From the IMG/VR virus record IMGVR_UViG_3300046002_000666, positions 1 to 36,627 of that record: a stretch of DNA of 36,627 nt; one strand, given 5' to 3'. Under the pieces are notes generated by a model. That model had not been told where the DNA came from. It made no database searches and saw only the letters and a program-made list of their open reading frames with translations. Position numbers and translations under genes: made by a program. This DNA comes from a virus. How positions within the stretch are numbered: the first letter of the stretch is position 1; the number at the start of each line of letters is the position of its first letter. This document shows positions 15,857 to 20,895 of the stretch, piece after piece.

Positions 15857-16093
15857 TTATTCTGCCACACGCCCCCAACGTGCATCATTTGCTTTGCTGA
15901 GTTTTTCACTGATATCCAAACTTTTAATTCGATCTTCTAACCAAAGAAGTGTATTAGCTATGACGTCTACTTGTGCCCAAGTCTCTGAAGTAATTGGCTT
16001 TTCGATTGCATAAGTTCGAGTTAACTTCTTTAATGCATGTTTACACTCTGCTTCATCAAGTGCTGCTATTTGTTCATGTGTTAATATTACCAT
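15857..16093 (-). CDS. Small helical protein, unknown function
   Basis: 78 residues: MVILTHEQIAALDEAECKHA, then a Trp-containing helix (WAQVDVIANTLLWLEDRIKS) and a basic end (NDARWGRVAE). It overlaps the end of the upstream gene by seven bases, so it belongs to the operon running from 18116. It is the last gene before the intergenic promoter at 15796-15824. No family recognised. Confidence 0.65.
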   Translation of the reverse strand: MVILTHEQIAALDEAECKHALKKLTRTYAIEKPITSETWAQVDVIANTLLWLEDRIKSLDISEKLSKANDARWGRVAE

Positions 16094-16296
16094 TCAGTTT
16101 GTCCAAAGCGGTGAAGAAAGCGGCATCCTTTTAGTCCCAATACAGTTGCAGTAGTACTTGGAGTTCGAATCCAATATCCCAAACGCACGTTATCATGACG
16201 ATAGTCGCCCGGCTTGAGATCTGTATGTTGAATATTTTGGGTATGCATATGGGTTTCACATACCCATGCCCAATCAATGCCGCTATCTTCTATCAT
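16087..16296 (-). CDS. Small protein of unknown function
   Basis: 69 residues: MIEDSGIDWAWVCETHMHTQ, then HDNVRLGYWIRTPSTTATVL. It overlaps both neighbours by a few bases. His- and Trp-rich composition is seen but no known motif. The coupled overlaps on both sides are the main support for its being a gene. Confidence 0.55.
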   Translation of the reverse strand: MIEDSGIDWAWVCETHMHTQNIQHTDLKPGDYRHDNVRLGYWIRTPSTTATVLGLKGCRFLHRFGQTEW

Positions 16297-16490
16297 GTCA
16301 TTGTAATAGGTTGAACACCATTCATAGGATGAACTGCATATGTTTCATTCATCTTGATTATTTGAGGTTGTGTTCTTGCAATCAATGCATAGATCAATGG
16401 GCTGGGGATTTTATTACGCACGGTATCTCTACCTGTGCCATATAATCTGCCACTTAATTTACGCCATCCTGTTTTACGCCATAGTTTCAT
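16293..16490 (-). CDS. Small basic protein of unknown function
   Basis: 65 residues, strongly basic at the start (MKLWRKTGWRKLSGRLYGTG), which could bind nucleic acid. It overlaps the upstream 75-residue gene by 17 bases and the downstream gene by four. No family recognised. Long overlaps of this kind are common in this operon. Confidence 0.5.
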   Translation of the reverse strand: MKLWRKTGWRKLSGRLYGTGRDTVRNKIPSPLIYALIARTQPQIIKMNETYAVHPMNGVQPITMT

Positions 16491-16701
16491 TTTTAATTTC
16501 CTTTAGTTGAATTTCTGTGATCCAAACACCACAATAGATGCTCTGACCTTTAATACGATTATACTCAGCAGTGGCCATATCGCGCTCACTGAAGTTTAAT
16601 TCGGCCCAACGATCTTTGCCTAGGTTAACGGCAACTTGATAGACTTTAGGTTCGATAGGGTTTACTAATAATGCTGGGGTTATTTGTTTTTGTGCTTTCA
16701 T
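16474..16701 (-). CDS. Small protein of unknown function
   Basis: 75 residues: MKAQKQITPALLVNPIEPKV, then WAELNFSERDMATAEYNRIK and CGVWITEIQLKEI, suggesting a beta-alpha-beta unit. It overlaps the upstream gene stop by four bases. No family recognised. Confidence 0.6.
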   Translation of the reverse strand: MKAQKQITPALLVNPIEPKVYQVAVNLGKDRWAELNFSERDMATAEYNRIKGQSIYCGVWITEIQLKEIKNETMA

Positions 16702-16934
16702 TTGGATTCCAATTGTTCTAATCTATATTCAAGTTCGCTAATTTTACTCATTAACACATCAATGTGTCGAACAAGTTCTATTAAGCTCTGACTTATTTTA
16801 ACACCTAATTGACTGTGTTCCATAACTTGTCTACTCATTTCACTCATAGCCATGCCTTGACCCATTTGCACTATCTCTATTTCTTCAAGACGGTCAAATG
16901 GATCTGAGATATCATCGAATGGATTATTGTCCAT
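16698..16934 (-). CDS. Small coiled-coil protein
   Basis: 78 residues. An acidic N-terminus (MDNNPFDDISDPFDRLEEIE) is followed by Met/Gln-rich sequence and a C-terminal coiled coil (HIDVLMSKISELEYRLEQLE) with clear heptads. Its start overlaps the HNH-like gene's end by 11 bases. Function unknown; oligomerisation is likely from the heptads. Confidence 0.6.
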   Translation of the reverse strand: MDNNPFDDISDPFDRLEEIEIVQMGQGMAMSEMSRQVMEHSQLGVKISQSLIELVRHIDVLMSKISELEYRLEQLESK

Positions 16935-17253
16935 ATGTCAATGCACCTTCATAAAATTGATTCATATCTTTGCCTGAGCGACGAGCTCGACTGGCACATA
17001 GGTGTTGGTATCGTGTAATGATACAGCAGTTTTTCTTAGTCCAGCCTTTTTCGTAATCAAAGCGACTTAGTACCAATGCGTCTGTATCACGCCCTCTCTG
17101 ATGCCAACGTTCCTCAGTGGACCAGAATGTGCAAAAGTCATCAAATGTTAATCGCCATGCTTCACCTCTAAATGCAGCCTGTGCTCTAGAACGTGCCCAT
17201 GCAGTTCTACGCTTTGTAGAGAACTGATCTCCTGGAAATAGTCTACCGGGCAT
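16924..17253 (-). CDS. HNH-superfamily-like small phage protein
   Basis: 109 residues. WARSRAQAAFRGEAWRLTFD, FWSTEERWHQRGRDTDALVL and SRFDYEKGWTKKNCCIITRY form the pattern L-x-R-x-D-x3-GWT-x2-N-C-x-I-x-T, which I associate with small phage proteins related to HNH/endonuclease VII-type nucleases. A catalytic His-Asn-His triad is not obvious, so activity is uncertain. The start shares a base with the stop of the other HNH-like gene upstream. It could be a nuclease, a homing remnant or a DNA-binding regulator. Confidence 0.5.
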   Translation of the reverse strand: MPGRLFPGDQFSTKRRTAWARSRAQAAFRGEAWRLTFDDFCTFWSTEERWHQRGRDTDALVLSRFDYEKGWTKKNCCIITRYQHLCASRARRSGKDMNQFYEGALTYGQ

Positions 17254-17675
17254 TATGCATATTCCTTAACAATATCTTTCATTGGCCAACCTTCATGATA
17301 GCGTCTAATAAGGCAATGATAATTGATACCTAGTTCACGTGCCCAATTGCTCATTGTTTTAGTTTTACGCTTATAAGTGATATAGACGTTTTGTCTAACT
17401 TTTTTATCACTACGTTGCTGTGCAGTTTGCCATTCTAAATTGCCGGGTTCGTAGTTGCCCTGTTTATTTTTACGCCCTAATACATGTTCAATACTTGGTC
17501 GTTCACCTAATGTATTGATCAACCAAGCATAAAATTCGTCATAGGTTCTAGGACCCCAATAGCACGTAATGCCAGATGCGCCATAGTTCTTATAGTCTGC
17601 ATGATTGGGACATTGTGTTGCTTGTCTCATCCAACGGTACTGATAGTAATAAGGTGGTAATTGTTTTCTCGCCAT
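17253..17675 (-). CDS. HNH-like protein with C-terminal helix-turn-helix
   Basis: 140 residues from ATG 17675, preceded by GGAG; an earlier in-frame ATG at 17717 lacks such a site. YKNYGASGITCYWGPRTYDE (near residue 30), then GNYEPGNLEWQTAQQRSDKK (near 75-95) is the signature of a widespread phage HNH-like family (usual form RID-x2-GNYEPGNCRW). The C-terminus TMSNWARELGINYHCLIRRY plus HEGWPMKDIV is its usual DNA-binding helix-turn-helix. The first catalytic His position reads EHVLGRK, so catalysis is uncertain. It lies ~0.9 kb downstream of the group I-like RNA. Confidence 0.65.
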   Translation of the reverse strand: MARKQLPPYYYQYRWMRQATQCPNHADYKNYGASGITCYWGPRTYDEFYAWLINTLGERPSIEHVLGRKNKQGNYEPGNLEWQTAQQRSDKKVRQNVYITYKRKTKTMSNWARELGINYHCLIRRYHEGWPMKDIVKEYA

Positions 17676-17723
17676 TTTGTTCTCCTTTGTTGTATTTATA
17701 TAAGCAATTTTAAGCACCTGTTA

Positions 17724-18116
17724 TTACTGAAACAGGTCACCGAACTTGTTGTTAGTGGTAGCATAGGTATGATATGATGTATGACCTCGGCTGGCTGCTC
17801 GCAACATGCTTAAAGTATTTTGGAAACGCTCAATATCTATAAGTGGTATCCAATCTTTTTTAGCAATGCCATCTACTACCAATCTTGAATGTACGGCTTG
17901 ATCAATCAACCAAGTGACTATTGAATTAGTTGGATCAGCAACTTTAAAACTGTTATTTTTTATTGCGGTGATTGCTTTGGGGAGATATTCACTTTCGAAT
18001 ATTGCCCAGTTAGCGGGGGTTAGGCTTTTTGCTTTATAATTGACCACAACCTGTAATAGGTCAATTGATCTTTCTAGATCATTGGATGTTAATTTTACGA
18101 AGTCTACTTTTGCCAT
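17724..18116 (-). CDS. Protein of unknown function
   Basis: 130 residues with GGAG before ATG. It begins MAKVDFVKLTSNDLERSIDL and is mainly helical (FESEYLPKAITAIKNNSF, DIERFQNTLSMLRAASRG), ending NNKFGDLFQ. It is separated from the 82-residue gene by 52 bases that contain a short CTAGT/ACTAG hairpin. No family recognised. Confidence 0.65.
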   Translation of the reverse strand: MAKVDFVKLTSNDLERSIDLLQVVVNYKAKSLTPANWAIFESEYLPKAITAIKNNSFKVADPTNSIVTWLIDQAVHSRLVVDGIAKKDWIPLIDIERFQNTLSMLRAASRGHTSYHTYATTNNKFGDLFQ

Positions 18117-18171
18117 TTGGTTTCTCCTAGACTAGTATTTAACTAGAATAGGAAAAACCTAGTGATAATGG

Positions 18172-18420
18172 TTAAATTTTAGTTCGTTTTAAAAGAGATA
18201 TTCTTCTATCCCAAATAGTTCTTTCTTCTGGGATCATATCGAGAACTTCTACTCCTGAATTAACCAAGTCCTCTGCTTCATCCAGAGAAAGCCATTTAAT
18301 CAATTTGGCACAATCATTGCAATACAATCCAGGAACTGGATCTAATTTATTTTTATGTAATCTCCAAAGTATCACTACAGTATGATCACTATGTCTATCT
18401 AATATATCTTCGAAACTCAT
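18172..18420 (-). CDS. Small CxxC protein (possible zinc-binding)
   Basis: 82 residues. GLYCNDCAKLIKWLSLDEAE (near 32-51) contains a single CxxC followed by a KWLS helix, a pattern I recall from small phage proteins of unknown role. An in-frame TAG two codons before ATG fixes the start. The ribosome-binding site is weak. It is the first protein gene after the structured RNA region. Confidence 0.6.
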   Translation of the reverse strand: MSFEDILDRHSDHTVVILWRLHKNKLDPVPGLYCNDCAKLIKWLSLDEAEDLVNSGVEVLDMIPEERTIWDRRISLLKRTKI

Positions 18421-18582
18421 AATCTATTTCTTTCTTTGTTATTGTATTGTAAGAGCTTACTAAGTTCTAATCACTACATAAACAAAATACTCATTTCATT
18501 TCGTATTTTATTTTTATAGTAATTACTTCTTTTTTTTATTTTAATTGAAGTAAAATATAAAGTAAAGTTAATTGATGAAATA
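18421..18582. other. AT-rich spacer between the structured RNA and the small-gene operon
   Basis: About 160 bases of very AT-rich sequence with runs of T and A (for example near 18528-18540). I see no credible protein gene and no promoter with both boxes at a good distance. It may hold the promoter for the operon starting at 18420, or act as an easily melted segment. Confidence 0.4.
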
Positions 18583-19070
18583 CGACAACTCCAGGAAGAG
18601 AGAGCACGCCCTGTTTAGGGGACATGCTACAAACTTCCTGGAGTTAACTCCGTTGTCGATCACAAGATAGGTATTTTACTGACTTTGGACACTTGTTGTG
18701 GGCTCGTGCCTAACCCAACCTATCACGATTTTTAAGATTACTTCTCAGGCGTTATTTGTAATCATCACAAGGATTGTTACAGTGACTATGTCTCTGTATT
18801 CCAAAGATTTCCAACCATTCCGACAGTAGAAATGTTACCTGCATCCAATTGGTTCCAGGGCATTTAAGGCATCCTTGCGTCACAAGGGTAGTCTACTGAA
18901 CTCCGTTTATAGCGAACGGATTTGGCTACCGTCACACATCAGAACGGATTCACCAGCGGTATTACAAACGGCCCGCCAACCTTGTGCTATATGATTTGCT
19001 TTAATGGTGTCCATGATGAAGATATACACTGGCTGCTGAACAAGATTGAACTTGTTTTTATTGCGGCAAT
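18570..19070 (-). ncRNA. Large structured RNA with a group I intron-like core
   Basis: On the minus strand the helices of a group I core occur in order: P3 CACAAGG (18986-18980) with CCTTGTG (18887-18881); P4 TTGGC (18979-18975) with GCCAA (18926-18922); P5 CCGT/ACGG (18971-18968, 18932-18929); P6 TCCGTT/AACGGA (18920-18915, 18907-18902); J6/7 GTTC; P7 AGT-A-GACTA (18897-18889) with TAGTC-ACT (18788-18781), including the single bulged A expected at the guanosine site. GTTCAGTAGACTA and GAGACATAGTC resemble the classic R and S elements. The 3' part adds GATTAC/GTAATC, GATAGGT/ACCTATC and a long hairpin. J3/4 and J4/5 are not textbook and exons are not identified; another large phage RNA class is possible. 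Confidence 0.55.
18583..18658 (-). other. Long terminal hairpin of the structured RNA
   Basis: Twelve perfect pairs (AACTCCAGGAAG at 18587-18598 with CTTCCTGGAGTT at 18634-18645) enclose a second nine-pair stem (18603-18611 with 18620-18628) and are extended by CGAC/GTCG (18583-18586, 18655-18658) across a bulge that itself contains the palindrome GGAGTTAACTCC. The partial duplication of GGAGTT allows two alternative pairings. No U-tract follows, so it looks like part of the RNA fold or a 3'-end stabiliser rather than a plain terminator. Confidence 0.75.
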
Positions 19071-19076
19071 GTATTT

Positions 19077-19105
19077 ATAATAAAGTAATAAAAGGGGTAT
19101 GTAAA
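19077..19105 (-). promoter_or_regulatory. Promoter for the structured RNA, TTTACA-N17-TATTAT
   Basis: Minus strand: -35 TTTACA at 19105-19100 and -10 TATTAT at 19082-19077 with a 17-base spacer. Predicted start near 19070, ~85 bases upstream of helix P3. It lies just downstream of a terminator, so the RNA is expected to have its own transcript. Confidence 0.65.
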
Positions 19106-19122
19106 GCGGTATTTTTGCCAAG

Positions 19123-19160
19123 CAAAAGAAAACCCACGAAACATTGCGTTTGTGGGTTTT
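19123..19160 (-). terminator. Rho-independent terminator ending the fibre/lysis-side transcript
   Basis: Minus-strand AAAACCCAC / GTGGGTTTT, extended by an inner AAAC/GTTT pairing, followed by CTTTT. It lies ~145 bases after the stop of the 85-residue CxxC gene. The stem is symmetrical enough to work on the plus strand too, but no plus-strand gene needs it. Confidence 0.78.
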
Positions 19161-19235
19161 CAGACTTTACTGTTAGAGTAATTGATTTAATACATTGCCG
19201 CGCAAAAAACAAGAAGATGCTGCTAACAATAAAGT

Positions 19236-19299
19236 GCAGGTAGGGTTAAGTAATCCGATCAAGGAGTTTCAAATGGCGTTATGAAATGTCCCTACCCGC
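19236..19299. other. 64-base stem-loop downstream of the CxxC gene
   Basis: GCAGGTAGGG (19236-19245) pairs with CCCTACCCGC (19290-19299) over ten pairs with one G-U, around a 44-base loop. On the plus strand the loop carries AAGGAG seven bases before an ATG that opens only three codons. No tRNA T-arm is placed correctly, so it is not a tRNA. It starts five bases beyond the CxxC gene stop and may be an RNA processing or protein-binding site. Confidence 0.55.
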
Positions 19300-19303
19300 A
19301 TGA

Positions 19304-19558
19304 TTATTTAGTAAAGATGCTTTTAACCAGTGTTTTTTCCTTGCAAACGAGGCATTTTCTGACCCATCCTAATTGTTCTCCTTTGGATGTAATGCGTGCC
19401 CAAAATTCTAAGTTATTGCAATCCGGACAGGAAGTGGGAGTCTCATTTACCACAAACTTGAGATCCTCCCACTCGCCTTTCTCTTTGCCCCAGCCGCCCG
19501 TTTTTCGCTTGAATCGCCCCAAGTCCCGTATTTTTTCAGTGAATAGTGTTTTGTCCAT
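19304..19558 (-). CDS. Small zinc-ribbon-like protein
   Basis: 84 residues from ATG 19558 (MDKTLFTEKIRDLGRFKRKT). Two CxxC pairs, SCPDCNNLEFW and KCLVCKEKT, about 25 residues apart, form a likely zinc ribbon with basic and aromatic residues around. A TTG at 19564 would add two residues. The start codon lies in a 22-base palindrome (19557-19578), which could restrict translation or bind a regulator. It follows the holin-like gene. Specific role unknown. Confidence 0.65.
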   Translation of the reverse strand: MDKTLFTEKIRDLGRFKRKTGGWGKEKGEWEDLKFVVNETPTSCPDCNNLEFWARITSKGEQLGWVRKCLVCKEKTLVKSIFTK

Positions 19559-19578
19559 ACCCAATAATTATCGGGTAT
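19557..19578. promoter_or_regulatory. 22-base palindrome over a start codon
   Basis: ATACCCAATAATTATCGGGTAT on the plus strand is self-complementary except for one central pair per side, which becomes G-U in RNA. It covers the ATG of the CxxC gene and the bases where a ribosome-binding site would be. It could be an operator or a hairpin hiding the start. Confidence 0.5.
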
Positions 19579-19585
19579 TGAACCT

Positions 19586-19879
19586 TCATTTTAGAAAATT
19601 GGCAATAGTGTCAATATGTCCGGTGGCCCAACCTAGTACGGCAATGCCACCCATTACTAGATAAAGCCACTTGTCTTTAAACTTTTCTACTTCTGATAAC
19701 TTCTTAGCCAACTCAGCATGTTGAGCACAGCTGGCATCATACATTGTTTTCAGTTGTGTTTTAATGTCCTGGTGATTAATCTGGACATCTTCTTTTAAGT
19801 TATCAACTTTAGTTTCTAATACGCTGATTCGTTCTGCTTGTGTTGCCATGCTATCGTCCCATTGCTGCCAAGCCAACAT
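19586..19879 (-). CDS. Coiled-coil protein with one C-terminal membrane segment (holin candidate)
   Basis: 97 residues. Residues ~10-65 form a coiled coil (ATQAERISVLETKVDNLKED), followed by one membrane segment WLYLVMGGIAVLGWATG and a short tail ending IANFLK. This architecture is found in XhlA-like and other small phage membrane proteins next to lysis genes, so a holin or spanin-like role is possible; no endolysin neighbour is seen. ATG overlaps the previous stop by one base (TAATG); an inner ATG ten codons later is also preceded by a GGGA site. Confidence 0.6.
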   Translation of the reverse strand: MLAWQQWDDSMATQAERISVLETKVDNLKEDVQINHQDIKTQLKTMYDASCAQHAELAKKLSEVEKFKDKWLYLVMGGIAVLGWATGHIDTIANFLK

Positions 19880-20877
19880 TATACTGCACTATTGTCATGG
19901 ACATAACTCCAACGACTATTTGTTGTATCCCAGAATGCCATCATACCATTTGGACTACCACCACCAGCACTGTTGCTGACAGCACTCATCCAACCTGCTT
20001 GCCCTGTAATGGCTGTCAATGTTGATGTTGTTTTAACAGGCATCTTCATCATTGCTGTTAAATCAGCCTGTGTAATAATTGGACTATATACCAGTGTGGT
20101 TGTCAATGCATAATCGCCGCTTACAGGAGGAGTAAAACTACTAGTTGAGAATATGGCTGAATCAGAGAACCTAATGTTATCCATGTATCCAGCAAAATTA
20201 CTTACACTGCCACCGCCTTCTCTGCGGCAATAGCCTAGTTCCATTGGACTGGCAAGACTCAGTCCTGAGTCACTTCTAGTTTCCCAACTTCCGTTTAGTC
20301 CAACATAAAGAGTCCCACCTGTTCTCATAATGGCAATATGATGCCAACTTCCGTAAGTGGCTGCACCATTATGGAATCCGTCTTGACCTATTGAAGCCAA
20401 TAAGAAAATACCCATACCACTTGTGCCAGGCTGTAATTGAACTTCTAATTGATAATCAGAGTTGAATACTACCAATGTCTGATAGTATCCTGGATTTGCC
20501 TGAGCACTTGGATCAGTCATATAAACCCAAGCATCCCAAGTAAAATCACCTGTGCCTACATTAAAACTACTACTGCTATATCTAATCTGAGCACCTTTAG
20601 TTTCCCAGAAAATACTTTTACTGCCAAAATATGCTGTAGAGGTTGATATAGCAACACCAGATTGGTCTACAATACTAGCATTACCTGTTAGGTCTGCCAA
20701 TGAACTACTTTCTGATGTCATTAAGAATTTAGTAGGGCCTGCTACTTCTACACCAATTGAAAGTTTATCATCATCACTGGCCAGTGTAAATGTAGCATCT
20801 AAGATGATTTTTGTCACTGTGGCTGTTGTTGCTTCTAGGCCGTGCTTGACCTTGAATGCTCGATTATAATTTGTCAT
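19879..20877 (-). CDS. LamG/concanavalin-like receptor-binding or fibre-tip protein
   Basis: 332 residues. A short N-terminal region (MTNYNRAFKVKHGLEATTAT) typical of fibre-attached proteins is followed by a jelly-roll lectin domain, residues ~90-255: DFTWDAWVYMTDPSA, YGSWHHIAIMRTGGTLYVGL and FAGYMDNIRFSDSAIF match the LamG/laminin G-like motif set (WHHIA, G-x-MDNIRFS). The last ~75 residues end QAGWMSAVSNSAGGGSPNGM and WDTTNSRWSYVHDNSAV, a fibre-tip style motif also seen in marine phages. It probably binds glycans on the host surface. Confidence 0.75.
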   Translation of the reverse strand: MTNYNRAFKVKHGLEATTATVTKIILDATFTLASDDDKLSIGVEVAGPTKFLMTSESSSLADLTGNASIVDQSGVAISTSTAYFGSKSIFWETKGAQIRYSSSSFNVGTGDFTWDAWVYMTDPSAQANPGYYQTLVVFNSDYQLEVQLQPGTSGMGIFLLASIGQDGFHNGAATYGSWHHIAIMRTGGTLYVGLNGSWETRSDSGLSLASPMELGYCRREGGGSVSNFAGYMDNIRFSDSAIFSTSSFTPPVSGDYALTTTLVYSPIITQADLTAMMKMPVKTTSTLTAITGQAGWMSAVSNSAGGGSPNGMMAFWDTTNSRWSYVHDNSAV

Positions 20878-20895
20878 TTAAGTTTCCTTTTCCAC

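Larger units (their letters stand above)
19063..19201. repeat. 13-base inverted repeat flanking terminator and promoter
   Basis: GCGGCAATGTATT at 19063-19075 recurs in inverse orientation at 19189-19201. The arms enclose 113 bases holding the terminator 19123-19160 and the promoter 19077-19105. The transcription start predicted for the structured RNA falls in or next to the left arm. It may be a protein-binding pair or a large cruciform. Confidence 0.65.

Noticed and set aside
18907-19014. 35-codon minus-strand frame starting MDTIKANHIAQGWRAV and ending SQIRSL
   Set aside because: It reads protein-like, but has no ribosome-binding site and lies exactly over the P3-P6 helices of the structured RNA. 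Kept as the main alternative reading if the RNA model fails.
18570-19070. tmRNA or tRNA interpretation of the structured region
   Set aside because: No tRNA-like 5'/3' end pairing, no GTTC-A-A T-arm next to an acceptor stem, and no tag reading frame in a tmRNA position; AACAAG-TTCAAT-CTTGTT near 19040 resembles a T-arm but the loop is one base short.
18421-19300. CRISPR array or direct-repeat cluster
   Set aside because: Repeated AACGG and CCTTGTG words are helix strands in opposite orientation or isolated; there is no regular repeat-spacer pattern.
19281-19664. Plus-strand open frame of 127 codons over the CxxC gene
   Set aside because: Antisense to a gene with paired CxxC motifs; composition is that of a shadow frame, and no other plus-strand gene is present.
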